Part shown: positions 1-7,792 of the stretch, piece after piece
How positions within the stretch are numbered: position 1 is the first letter of the stretch
Layout of the letters: each line of letters begins with the position of its first letter
Assembly: GCF_947494755.1 (NCBI RefSeq)
Contig: NZ_CANLVZ010000001.1
Coordinates: 1-64,000, forward strand
Direction of reading: 5' to 3'
DNA length: 64,000 nt
From: an uncultured Tateyamaria sp.
GTDB lineage: Bacteria; Pseudomonadota; Alphaproteobacteria; Rhodobacterales; Rhodobacteraceae
Program-made: the position numbers and the translations under genes
Notes under the pieces: model-generated
The model's input: the letters and a program-made list of their open reading frames with translations, nothing else
Database searches by the model: none
What the model was told of the DNA's origin: nothing

Positions 1-180
1 CACGTAGGTGAAAGCAACCAGTGGCAAGGACTGCTTTCTGCAAGAAAGCTGTCAGCCACCCCCTATCGTTCAACTCAAACCCATCCCGATCACGTAGGTG
101 AAAGCAACCAGTGGCAAGGACTGCTTTCTGCAAGAAAGCTGTCAGCCACCCCCTATCGTTCAACTCAGACCCATCCCGAT
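1..180. repeat. Two tandem copies of a 90-bp repeat
   Basis: Bases 1-90 and 91-180 are the same 90-bp unit and differ only at 78 (a) versus 168 (g). A third unit begins at 181 with cacg and then diverges. Each unit holds a short perfect palindrome, gctttct-gca-agaaagc. The window begins inside the array, so more copies may lie to the left. No reading frame is convincing here. The role is unknown. The array lies downstream of the cuckoo-RNA operon. Confidence 0.9.
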
Positions 181-235
181 CACGGTCAGAATACGCGCCT
201 CGGCACAATATATCTCAGTGACCGAACGCTTCTGA

Positions 236-275
236 GTGGCCGACAGCTTTCTTTCAGAAAGCAGTCCTTGCCACC
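236..275. repeat. Inverted partial copy of the 90-bp repeat core
   Basis: This 40-bp stretch is the reverse complement of the core of the 90-bp unit (for example bases 21-62), with about three mismatches. The 7-bp palindrome arms gctttct/agaaagc are kept, while the 3-nt loop has changed from gca to ttc. Conserved arms with a changed loop suggest the hairpin itself matters. Confidence 0.85.
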
Positions 276-303
276 CTTTGTGTTCACCTTCGTGAACACA
301 AAG
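276..303. other. Perfect 12-bp inverted repeat at the 3' end of the sRNA array
   Basis: Arms ctttgtgttcac (276-287) and gtgaacacaaag (292-303) pair perfectly around a 4-nt loop. On the minus strand the hairpin begins inside the T-rich tail of the second cuckoo-type hairpin (300-307). It may be a final processing or termination structure of that transcript. It could equally be a protein-binding palindrome. Confidence 0.7.
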
Positions 304-385
304 AAAACGGCGACCCCAGGGAGGAGGGGCCGCCGCTCTTGCAACATCGCGTCGGTCAGGGAGGAGGAGGACCGGTGGCGATGTG
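298..385 (-). ncRNA. Cuckoo (CcsR-like) sRNA, distal copy
   Basis: Read on the minus strand this is two consecutive hairpins, each exposing a CTCCTCCC loop. The first pairs 370-383 with 345-357: a 6-bp CATCGC/GCGATG outer stem plus GGTC/GACC inside. The second pairs 326-335 with 308-317 with a single A.C mismatch, and is followed by TTTTCTTT as in an intrinsic terminator. Paired hairpins with CCUCCUCCC loops behind a DUF1127 gene define the CcsR or cuckoo RNA family of Rhodobacteraceae, which is stress-induced in Rhodobacter sphaeroides. Ends are estimated from the hairpins. Confidence 0.82.
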
Positions 386-414
386 TCTCGTGATGCACCC
401 GTCAGTGGGCGCGG

Positions 415-500
415 AATAAAAGGTGCGGCGACGTCAGGGAGGAGGAGGACGCCGCCGCCAATTTACAGATGCCCCAGGGAGGAGGAGAGGGACATCTGAT
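415..500 (-). ncRNA. Cuckoo (CcsR-like) sRNA, proximal copy
   Basis: This has the same two-hairpin plan as the distal copy. The first stem pairs CAGATG-CCC (466-474) with GGG-A-CATCTG (489-498) around a loop containing CTCCTCCTCCC on the minus strand. The second stem pairs 448-458 with 425-435, with one A.C mismatch at the same relative place as in the distal copy, and is followed by TTTTATT. It begins about 10 nt after the stop of the DUF1127 gene, so it is probably cut from the 3' part of that mRNA, as described for ccaF1-ccsR in R. sphaeroides. Confidence 0.82.
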
Positions 501-508
501 CTCGGTGT

Positions 509-742
509 TCAGTGCGCAGCCGTGCCGTGGGCCGACTCCCAAGCGACGCGCTTGAGTTCGGAGCGGTGCATGCCCAGGTCAGCCAGCTCGCGGTTGGACA
601 GGGCATCCAACTCGCCCAGTGTCGTACGATAGATGCGGTTCTGTGCGCGCTTTTCGGCGGCGGTTTCCAGAATGCGGGCGGCTGTCCCAAGGATCCGCTC
701 AAGCAGATCGCTGCGGGTGTTGATATCGTTGTAATAGGCCAT
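509..742 (-). CDS. ccaF1: DUF1127 family small protein (CcaF1-like)
   Basis: A 77-aa protein with the DUF1127 (YjiS-like) signature: a basic helical segment ending in L-G-E-L-D-A-L-S-N-R-E-L-A-D-L-G, then M-H-R-S-E-L. Family members are small, Arg-rich and often stress-induced. The R. sphaeroides relative CcaF1 is reported to bind RNA and to be cotranscribed with the CcsR sRNAs. Here two CcsR-like sRNAs follow the stop codon directly, which supports the same operon. The ATG at 742 has CGAGG 8 nt upstream. The function here is inferred from the family and the locus. Confidence 0.82.
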   Translation of the reverse strand: MAYYNDINTRSDLLERILGTAARILETAAEKRAQNRIYRTTLGELDALSNRELADLGMHRSELKRVAWESAHGTAAH

Positions 743-786
743 GTGTTTTGCCTCGTTTTCTAAACTTGCTCAATTTCGTTGACCCA

Positions 787-814
787 AACATAAGTGAATG
801 CTGCGCTTGCACAA
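787..814 (-). promoter_or_regulatory. Possible promoter of the DUF1127-cuckoo RNA operon
   Basis: On the minus strand TTGTGC (814-809) and TATGTT (792-787) are separated by 16 nt, about 45 nt upstream of the start codon. The equivalent Rhodobacter operon is driven by the heat-shock sigma factors RpoHI/RpoHII. I cannot tell from sequence alone which sigma factor would use this site. Confidence 0.35.
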
Positions 815-979
815 TGCTTTCTGCGGCAATGCTGCTATGCAGCAATTGCATGGGGTTACGGTTGAAAACTTGTGCGGACCGCCCAATGAACTGGCAATGA
901 TGTCGCGGCTGTGCCGGTGTCTCTTGTGCGCGCTGCGAAATCTGCCAGTTAATGCGGCACCCGAGCGGAGAAATGCACC

Positions 980-2053
980 ATGCCTGTGACCAAAGACGAT
1001 ATCCTCGCCACCTTGGCCCGTGTCGGCATGCCCGATGGGGGCGACCTCGTAAGCCGCGATATGATTCGTGCGGTATCGATCGAGGGCGATCAGGTGCAAT
1101 TCGTGATTGAAGCGCCCAGCCCAGAGGTCGCAGCCCGGATGGAGCCGATCCGTGCGGCTGCTGAACAGCTTGTGCGTGATATGGACGGTGTGGCGCAGGC
1201 CCGCGTGGCCCTGACCGCCCATGGCCCCGCCGCCAAACCCGCCGCACCGCCCAGCCTCAAGATCGGCGGCCACCCCAAACCGCAAGAGGGGCCCACCAAA
1301 CCCTCTGGCGTGCAACGCATTCTGGCCATCGGCTCGGGCAAGGGCGGTGTGGGCAAATCCACTGTCTCGTCCAACCTCGCCGTGGCCCTGGCCCGGCAGG
1401 GACGCAAGGTGGGGCTGCTTGACGCAGATATATACGGTCCGAGCCAGCCGCGCATGATGGGCGTCAACAAGCGCCCCGCTTCGCCCGATGGCAAGACGAT
1501 CATTCCGCTACAGGCCCATGGCGTGACGCTCATGTCCATCGGCTTCATGATGGAAGAGGGCAAGGCAGTCGTGTGGCGCGGCCCGATGCTGATGGGCGCG
1601 CTGCAACAGATGCTGGGGCAGGTGAAGTGGGGCGAACTGGACGTGCTGCTGGTCGACCTGCCCCCCGGCACGGGCGACGTGCAGCTGACGCTGTGCACCA
1701 AATCCGAGCTGACGGGTGCCATAGTCGTATCGACCCCACAGGATGTGGCGCTCATAGATGCACGCAAGGCGCTCGACATGTTTGCCACGCTGAAGACCCC
1801 CGTTCTGGGCCTGATCGAGAACATGTCGATGTTCGTTTGTCCCGATTGTGGGTCGCAGCACCAGATTTTCGGGCAGGGGGGTGTTGCGGCAGAAGCCGAG
1901 ACGATGGGCGTGCCGCTGCTTGGCGCACTGCCCATCGACCTCGATACCCGGCTGGCGGGGGACGGGGGCACACCGATTGCCGCCGGGGACGGGCCGATGG
2001 CCGAGGCCTATGCGCGCATTGCTGAGGGGCTGATCAAAGGCGGGATGGCCTGA
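980..2053 (+). CDS. mrp: Mrp/NBP35 (ApbC) family Fe-S carrier ATPase
   Basis: A cytosolic P-loop ATPase that binds Fe-S clusters and passes them to apoproteins. An N-terminal FeS_assembly_P (DUF59) domain covers about residues 1-80. It is followed by a Pro/Ala-rich linker and the ATPase domain with the deviant Walker A GKGGVGKS at residues 120-127. The CPDC pair near residue 290 is the expected cluster-binding CxxC. The length of 357 aa is usual. The ATG at 980 has ggag at 967-970. The gene is divergent from the DUF1127 operon and is separated from mraZ by a long leader, so it is probably its own transcription unit. Confidence 0.95.
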   Translation: MPVTKDDILATLARVGMPDGGDLVSRDMIRAVSIEGDQVQFVIEAPSPEVAARMEPIRAAAEQLVRDMDGVAQARVALTAHGPAAKPAAPPSLKIGGHPKPQEGPTKPSGVQRILAIGSGKGGVGKSTVSSNLAVALARQGRKVGLLDADIYGPSQPRMMGVNKRPASPDGKTIIPLQAHGVTLMSIGFMMEEGKAVVWRGPMLMGALQQMLGQVKWGELDVLLVDLPPGTGDVQLTLCTKSELTGAIVVSTPQDVALIDARKALDMFATLKTPVLGLIENMSMFVCPDCGSQHQIFGQGGVAAEAETMGVPLLGALPIDLDTRLAGDGGTPIAAGDGPMAEAYARIAEGLIKGGMA

Positions 2054-2678
2054 TCTAAGCAGTCTGATCCATGGGAAATCATGGGCGAGGGGCGGTATTC
2101 GGTCCCTAATTCCGAATCAGAATTGGATCAATTGCGCATTCTAGGCAGAAATACGTTGAGAACAAAAAGTAAACACGCGAAGAAAGGTGCCCAGTGCCGC
2201 ATTTTTTTGGGAAAATGTGGGGCAGATTGGGCGCCTGAAGTCAGGCACAACATATAGTGTTCAGGCTTCGATGTGTGACTGCATAAGCTCCATTTGATCG
2301 AAAACTATAGCTAAAACCGTGAATGACATGGCCGTTAATGTACTGTCCTGCCCCTATATGTCCTCAAAAAACCATTGCGTACCATGTTATCCCATGGCAT
2401 CCCTAGTGCATCAGATGAGAACGAGACACGGGGCAACAAACGACCCCACGCAGAAAACAAAACTCTAGCAGGTTTCATACAGGCAACTCGCTTTCATCAG
2501 ACCAGAGATCCGGCGCGCGAGCGAGCAGACATCCCCCCAGGTGGCGCGCGCAGCTGGACATCCCGCAAGTCGGGACGAGGGCGGCGGGTTGATCAGTGGC
2601 AGCAGATCAACCCGCCGTTTCCATTTCTACCGCACGGATGGGGATCGCGCGCGGACATAAAGAGGGACGGGCCAAACG
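2054..2678 (+). other. Non-coding region and dcw 5' leader (UpsM-like)
   Basis: About 625 bp without a convincing gene. Near mrp there is a long imperfect hairpin at 2189-2232 (GCCCA/TGGGC outer arms, CATTTT/AAAATG inner arms) and a small CCTGA/TCAGG hairpin just after it. A TATATG near 2356 could be a -10 element. The region ends in a strong terminator-like hairpin (2582-2620) shortly before mraZ. In R. sphaeroides the dcw 5' UTR is largely terminated at this position to give the abundant sRNA UpsM. The layout here is the same, but start and processing sites cannot be fixed from sequence. Confidence 0.55.
2582..2620 (+). terminator. Terminator/attenuator hairpin upstream of mraZ
   Basis: A perfect 13-bp stem, CGGCGGGTTGATC (2582-2594) with GATCAACCCGCCG (2605-2617), and a 10-nt loop, followed by TTTCCATTTC. 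It ends about 60 nt before the mraZ start codon, so read-through would be needed to express the division cluster. This matches the termination site that creates UpsM in Rhodobacter. Confidence 0.8.
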
Positions 2679-3170
2679 GTGGCACGCAGGTTCAGAGGCG
2701 AAAGCGACCACAAGGTGGACGCGAAGGGCAGGGTGTCTATCCCGGCCTCGTTTCGTCGTGTGATCGAGGCGGGCGACCCGGACTGGACCGACGGCCTGCC
2801 GCCCCGCATCATCCTCGTTTACGGTGGGTCCACCCGTGACTTCCTCGAAGGCTTCACCATCGAGGCGATGGACGAGGTCGACGACAAGATTTCCAAGCAT
2901 CCGCGCGGCTCGGCCAAGCGCAAGGCGATGGAGCGGCTTTATAGCGCGCAATCCATCGAGACGGTCGTGGATGACACGGGCCGCATCGTGCTGCCGGCCA
3001 AGCTGCGCGACAAGATCGGGCTGGATGGCATGGCACGTTTCGTCTCCTCGGGCGATACGTTCGAGATTTGGCGGCCCGAAGCGTATGACGCCAGCATCGC
3101 CGCGCTGGACGATGACGGGTTCGACCCCGACCTTGATCCGTCCGTCTATCTGGACGGGGACATGGTATAA
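2679..3170 (+). CDS. mraZ: Division/cell wall cluster transcriptional regulator MraZ
   Basis: First gene of the dcw cluster, a SpoVT/AbrB-fold DNA-binding protein that forms rings and controls the cluster promoter in other bacteria. Two AbrB-like halves are visible, with [10 protein letters not shown] near residue 15 and [12 protein letters not shown] near residue 105. The 163-aa length is slightly above the E. coli protein. It starts at GTG (2679), and agaggga lies about 12 nt upstream. The stop codon is one base before the rsmH ATG, so the two are probably translationally linked. Confidence 0.95.
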   Translation: MARRFRGESDHKVDAKGRVSIPASFRRVIEAGDPDWTDGLPPRIILVYGGSTRDFLEGFTIEAMDEVDDKISKHPRGSAKRKAMERLYSAQSIETVVDDTGRIVLPAKLRDKIGLDGMARFVSSGDTFEIWRPEAYDASIAALDDDGFDPDLDPSVYLDGDMV

Positions 3171-3171
3171 G

Positions 3172-4137
3172 ATGTCGGCTGGGGGGCCACATATACCGGT
3201 ACTGATCGACGCGATCCTGTCGCATTGCGCCCCTATCGAGGGGCGCTGGCTGGATGGCACGTTTGGCGCGGGCGGCTATACCCGCGCACTGCTCGAGGCG
3301 GGGGCCGAACAGGTCATCGCGGTTGACCGCGACCCGCTCGCCTTTGACATGGCCGCTGATTGGGCGAACGAATACGGCGACCGGCTGGTGATGCAGCCCG
3401 GCGTGTTTTCGCAACTTGATACCTATGCCAGCGATCTGGACGGCGTGGTGCTCGACCTTGGGGTCAGCTCCATGCAGCTTGATCAGGCCGGGCGCGGGTT
3501 TTCCTTCATGAAGGACGGCCCCCTCGACATGCGGATGAGCCAGGGTGGACCCTCCGCCGCTGATATCGTCAATGGTGTTGAAGAAGAGACCCTCGCCGAT
3601 ATCCTGTTCCACTACGGCGAAGAGCGCGCCAGCCGCCGCATCGCGCGCGCCATCATCGCCGCCCGCCCTATCACCACCACGCTGGAACTGGCAGGCGTGG
3701 TCGGAAAATGCCTGCCGCGCCCCAAGCCCGGACAGTCCCACCCCGCGACCCGCAGCTTTCAGGCGCTGCGCATCGCAGTGAATAATGAATATGGTGAGCT
3801 CTATCAGGGGCTTATGGCGGCTGAACGGGCTTTGGCGCCGGGTGGTAAGCTGGCCGTTGTCACCTTTCACTCGGTCGAGGATCGCATGGTCAAACGCTTT
3901 CTGACCGCGCGCGCGGGCCAGCAGGCCAATGCCAACCGCTATGCCCCCGAGACCACGAAAAGTGCCGCGCAATTCGCTGTCAAAAGCCGCAAGGCCATTG
4001 GCCCCGACGATGCCGAGCTTGCCGCCAATCCGCGCAGCCGGTCTGCCAAGTTGCGCATCGCAACCCGCACAGACGCCCCGGCGGGGGATATTGACGCAAA
4101 ATCCATTGGAATGCCGCAGATCAAGGGGACGCTCTGA
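3172..4137 (+). CDS. rsmH: 16S rRNA (cytosine1402-N4)-methyltransferase
   Basis: RsmH (formerly MraW) methylates N4 of C1402 in the 16S rRNA decoding centre using S-adenosylmethionine. The N-terminal motif H-I-P-V-L and the SAM-binding [10 protein letters not shown] at residues 28-37 are clear, as is [12 protein letters not shown] in the C-terminal half. The ATG at 3172 follows the mraZ stop immediately and gives 321 aa, the normal length. A longer in-frame reading would overlap all of mraZ and is rejected. It overlaps ftsL by one base (TGATG). Confidence 0.96.
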   Translation: MSAGGPHIPVLIDAILSHCAPIEGRWLDGTFGAGGYTRALLEAGAEQVIAVDRDPLAFDMAADWANEYGDRLVMQPGVFSQLDTYASDLDGVVLDLGVSSMQLDQAGRGFSFMKDGPLDMRMSQGGPSAADIVNGVEEETLADILFHYGEERASRRIARAIIAARPITTTLELAGVVGKCLPRPKPGQSHPATRSFQALRIAVNNEYGELYQGLMAAERALAPGGKLAVVTFHSVEDRMVKRFLTARAGQQANANRYAPETTKSAAQFAVKSRKAIGPDDAELAANPRSRSAKLRIATRTDAPAGDIDAKSIGMPQIKGTL

Positions 4138-4493
4138 TGCGCACCATACTGTATATATTGACGACGCTGGCCGTGATCGGCCTCGCGTTTTGGGCCTACC
4201 GCGAGAATTACGCCACGCAAGAGTCGCTCGCCGAGACCGACCAGTTGCACCGCGATATCCGCGCCGCACATGCGCGTCTGGCGGTGTTGCGCGCCGAATG
4301 GGCCTATCTGAACCGCCCCGACCGGCTGCGCGACCTGGCGGACATCAACTTTGATCGCCTTGGCTTGTTGCCTTTCCGCCCCGACCAGTTCGGGCGCGTG
4401 GATGAGGTCGCTTATCCTGCGCCGCCCAAACTGATCCTCGACAATGCGATCGAGCTGTCTGGTGAGCTTGACCAAGAGGAGCAGCAGCCATGA
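4137..4493 (+). CDS. ftsL: Cell division protein FtsL
   Basis: A 118-aa bitopic membrane protein of the divisome FtsQLB subcomplex. One N-terminal transmembrane helix (about residues 4-20) is followed by a periplasmic helix rich in Ala, Arg and Leu that can form a coiled coil (about 28-60). A short acidic tail follows. Primary sequence is poorly conserved in this family, so the call rests on topology and on its place between rsmH and ftsI. It overlaps rsmH by 1 nt and ftsI by 4 nt (ATGA). Confidence 0.9.
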   Translation: MRTILYILTTLAVIGLAFWAYRENYATQESLAETDQLHRDIRAAHARLAVLRAEWAYLNRPDRLRDLADINFDRLGLLPFRPDQFGRVDEVAYPAPPKLILDNAIELSGELDQEEQQP

Positions 4494-6280
4494 TCCGCAC
4501 CCCTCTGCGCCCGCTCGCCCGTATTCTGCCGGCCCGCGAAGCTGGTGAAAACCCGGACGCGATTGAACGCGAGAACATCCGCGCCCGTCACGAGGACATG
4601 CGCGATCATGCCCGTCAGCGCGCCGAAGGGCGGCTTTTGGTGCTGGGCCTGTTCTTTTTCTGCGCCTTTGGCGTTGTGGGTCTGCGGATGGGTGCATTGG
4701 CAACATCCGAGCCGGTCGAGCCGCGCACAGCTGCACAAGGTGCTGCGATCTCGGCCTCGCGCGCGGATATTGTGGATCGCAACGGGCATCTGCTGGCTAC
4801 GAATTTCGAAACTCACGCGCTTTACGCCCAACCGCCCCACATGGTGGACCCGGTGGCCTCGGCCAAAGGGCTGGCAGCCGTGTTTCCCGACCTCAAGGAG
4901 GCGGACCTGATCCAGCAGTTTACGGGCAAGCGCAAGTTCTTGTGGATCAAGAAGAAAATCAGCCCTGAACAGATGCAACTGGTGCATGAAATCGGCGACC
5001 CCGGTCTGATGTTCGGCCCGCGCGACATGCGCCTTTATCCGAACGGAGCCTTGGCCGCACACGTTCTGGGGGGCGCATCTTTCGGCAAGGAGGGCGTCAG
5101 CGCCGCTGAAGTCATCGGCGTTGCGGGCGTTGAAAAGCAGTTTGACGACTATCTACGTGACCCCGCAAATGGGCAGAAGCCGTTGGAATTGTCGCTGGAC
5201 CTGACGGTGCAGGCGGCCTCGGAACGGGTGCTGTATGGCGGTATGAAGATTATGAACGCCAAGGGCGCAACATCCGTTTTGATGGACGTGCATACGGGCG
5301 AGGTGATCTCGGTCGTGAGCCTGCCCAATTTCGATCCCAACAACCGCCCCCGCCCCGCCACCAAAGGCGATCAAAGCGACAGCCCGCTCTTCAACCGGTC
5401 GGTGCAGGGGGTTTATGAACTTGGCTCGACCTTCAAGATCTTTGCCGCCGCGCAGGCTGTCGAGTTGGGCCTTGTCTCCCCCTCGACCATCATCGACACT
5501 TCGGGTCCGATGCGTGTGGGTGGTTTTCCGATCGGCGAATTCCGTAACAAGAATTACGGCAAGCTGAGCGTCAGCGACATCATCGTCAAATCCTCCAACC
5601 GCGGCACCGGGCGCATGGCCTTGCAGATCGGTGTGAAACGCCAGCAGGACTTCCTGAAATCCCTCGGCTTTTTCGAGGCGACCCCGTTCGAGATTTTCGA
5701 GGCGCGCACCGGCAAGCCGCTCTTGCCCAAACGCTGGACGGACCTGAGCGCCGTCACGATCAGCTATGGGCACGGGTTGTCGACGTCGCCGATGCATCTG
5801 GCCGCCGGTTATGCGGCCATCGCCAATGGCGGCTTCAAGGTGGACCCGACGATCCTGAAAAAGTCCGGCCCCCAAACCAAGGAGCGCGTGATGAGCACGG
5901 GTGCGGCCAACGCGGCGCGCGACATGCTGCGCGCGGTGGTGACCTCCGGCACGGCCAGCATGGGCGAAGTGCCCGGCTATGCAGTGGGCGGCAAGACGGG
6001 GACAGCGGACAAACCCAAGCCACGCGGCGGGTATTACGAGGACAAGGTGATCGCCACCTTCGCCACCCTTTTCCCCGCCCATGATCCCAAATACGTGCTG
6101 GTGGTGACGCTGGACGAACCGGTCGAGACGTCCGGAGACAAGCCGCGCCGCACCGCAGGCTGGACGGCAGTGCCCGTCGCCGCCGAAATGATCGGGCGCA
6201 TCGCACCGCTTTTGGGCCTGCGTCCAACCGTTGAACCGGGCCGACTGGCTGATATAACGCTCACCAGCAGCAACGACTGA
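4490..6280 (+). CDS. ftsI: Septal peptidoglycan transpeptidase FtsI (PBP3)
   Basis: Class B penicillin-binding protein that cross-links septal peptidoglycan with FtsW. A cytoplasmic N-terminus is followed by one transmembrane helix (about 48-66), a non-catalytic dimerisation domain and the transpeptidase domain. The three active-site motifs are present: S313-T-F-K, S368-S-N and K502-T-G. The length of 596 aa is normal. The start overlaps the end of ftsL by 4 nt. A 36-nt gap separates it from murE. Confidence 0.96.
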   Translation: MIRTPLRPLARILPAREAGENPDAIERENIRARHEDMRDHARQRAEGRLLVLGLFFFCAFGVVGLRMGALATSEPVEPRTAAQGAAISASRADIVDRNGHLLATNFETHALYAQPPHMVDPVASAKGLAAVFPDLKEADLIQQFTGKRKFLWIKKKISPEQMQLVHEIGDPGLMFGPRDMRLYPNGALAAHVLGGASFGKEGVSAAEVIGVAGVEKQFDDYLRDPANGQKPLELSLDLTVQAASERVLYGGMKIMNAKGATSVLMDVHTGEVISVVSLPNFDPNNRPRPATKGDQSDSPLFNRSVQGVYELGSTFKIFAAAQAVELGLVSPSTIIDTSGPMRVGGFPIGEFRNKNYGKLSVSDIIVKSSNRGTGRMALQIGVKRQQDFLKSLGFFEATPFEIFEARTGKPLLPKRWTDLSAVTISYGHGLSTSPMHLAAGYAAIANGGFKVDPTILKKSGPQTKERVMSTGAANAARDMLRAVVTSGTASMGEVPGYAVGGKTGTADKPKPRGGYYEDKVIATFATLFPAHDPKYVLVVTLDEPVETSGDKPRRTAGWTAVPVAAEMIGRIAPLLGLRPTVEPGRLADITLTSSND

Positions 6281-6316
6281 GGTGCGATCCGCACCCGAGC
6301 CAAAAAGGCCAAACAC

Positions 6317-7792
6317 ATGGGCGCGCCAGCACGATCACTCTCGACCCTGGGGCTGACGGCCCGGGGCGGGGCCAATCCAGACATCACCGGCATCGCCGTG
6401 GACAGCCGCGAGGTCAAGGACGGGTTCCTGTTCGCCGCCATGCCCGGTGCGCGCATACACGGGGCCGAATTCATCCAATATGCACTGCGCATGGGGGCCG
6501 TGGCCGTGCTGACGGACGCGGAAGGGGCCGAGATTGCCGCTGACGTGTTGGACGGCATTGCGGTCGTCATCACCGACGCCCCACGCGAGGCGCTGAGCCG
6601 CACCGCCGCTTTGTGGTTTGGCGCGCAGCCCGAGACGATGGTCGCCGTCACCGGCACCAACGGCAAGACGTCCGTGTCGACCTTCGTGCGCCAGATCTGG
6701 GTCGAGATGGAGTTGCCGGCCGTCAACCTCGGCACCACCGGGGTTGAGGGGGCATGGACCGCGCCGCTCGCCCACACGACGCCCGAACCGATCACCCTAC
6801 ACCGCACATTGGCCGAAGCCGCTGCCAACGGCATCACCCATGCGGCGATGGAGGCGTCGTCCCACGGGCTCGACCAGCGCCGCCTTGATGGCGTGACGCT
6901 CAAGGCCGCCGGATTCACGAACTTCACGCAGGATCACCTTGACTACCATCACACGTTCGAGGCCTATTTCGACGCCAAGGCGGGCCTGTTCGCCCGCGTG
7001 CTGCCCGAGGACGGGGTGGCGGTGATCAATATGGACGATGCGCGCGGCGTGGACATGGCCGCCATTGCGCGCGCGCGTGGCCAGAGCGTGCTGAGCGTCG
7101 GGCGCGACGGCGGCGATCTGCGCCTGTCTGCCCAACGCTTCGATGCGACGGGGCAGGATGTGCGATTTGAATTCGGCGGCAAGGCCTACACCGCGCGCCT
7201 GCCCTTGATCGGCGGTTTTCAGGCGGACAATGTGATGCTGGCCTGCGGCCTCGTGATCGCCTGCGGCGCGGAGCCTGCGCAGGTGTTCGACACGCTGCCG
7301 CATCTGGGCACTGTGCGGGGCCGTATGCAACTGGCCGCGCGACGCGAGAACAGCGCGGCGGTCTTTGTGGATTACGCCCATACGCCCGATGCGGTCGCCA
7401 CGGCCCTGTGGGCCATGCGCCCGCATGTCATGGGCAAGCTGGTCGCGATCGTGGGCGCAGGGGGGGACCGAGATGCAGGCAAACGCCCGCTGATGGGGCA
7501 GGCGGCGGCGCAACACGCAGATGTGGTCTTCGTCACTGACGACAACCCGCGCAGCGAAGACCCTGCATCAATCCGTGCCGCCGTGATGCAAGGCTGCCCC
7601 GACGCCACCGAAGTGGGCGACCGGGCCGAGGCGATCTTGCGCGCGGTGGATACGCTCGAACCGGGTGACGCGCTGCTGATCGCGGGCAAGGGCCATGAAA
7701 CCGGGCAGATCGTCGGGGATGATGTGCTGCCCTTTGACGATGCTGAACAGGCAAGCGTGGCTGTGGCCGCGCTGGAGGGACGACTGACATGA
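6317..7792 (+). CDS. murE: UDP-MurNAc-tripeptide synthetase MurE
   Basis: Cytosolic Mur ligase that adds the third stem amino acid to UDP-MurNAc-L-Ala-D-Glu. The ATP-binding G-T-N-G-K-T lies near residue 113. A D-N-P-R motif in the C-terminal domain is the marker for meso-diaminopimelate as substrate, as expected for a Gram-negative. Length is 491 aa. It overlaps murF by 4 nt (ATGA), a sign of translational coupling. Confidence 0.96.
   Translation: MGAPARSLSTLGLTARGGANPDITGIAVDSREVKDGFLFAAMPGARIHGAEFIQYALRMGAVAVLTDAEGAEIAADVLDGIAVVITDAPREALSRTAALWFGAQPETMVAVTGTNGKTSVSTFVRQIWVEMELPAVNLGTTGVEGAWTAPLAHTTPEPITLHRTLAEAAANGITHAAMEASSHGLDQRRLDGVTLKAAGFTNFTQDHLDYHHTFEAYFDAKAGLFARVLPEDGVAVINMDDARGVDMAAIARARGQSVLSVGRDGGDLRLSAQRFDATGQDVRFEFGGKAYTARLPLIGGFQADNVMLACGLVIACGAEPAQVFDTLPHLGTVRGRMQLAARRENSAAVFVDYAHTPDAVATALWAMRPHVMGKLVAIVGAGGDRDAGKRPLMGQAAAQHADVVFVTDDNPRSEDPASIRAAVMQGCPDATEVGDRAEAILRAVDTLEPGDALLIAGKGHETGQIVGDDVLPFDDAEQASVAVAALEGRLT

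Noticed and set aside
1-180. Possible CRISPR array
   Set aside because: The 90-bp units are contiguous and identical throughout, with no unique spacers between short repeats.
186-398. 70-codon minus-strand frame over the cuckoo RNA and repeat
   Set aside because: It is fully explained by the RNA hairpins and the inverted repeat copy; no ribosome-binding site.
2160-2174. LexA-like site GAAC-N7-AAAC
   Set aside because: One half-site differs from the alphaproteobacterial GAAC-N7-GAAC box and neither flanking gene is a known SOS gene.
2375-2839. 154-codon frame in the dcw leader running into mraZ
   Set aside because: It covers the terminator hairpin and overlaps mraZ out of frame, with no recognisable protein features.
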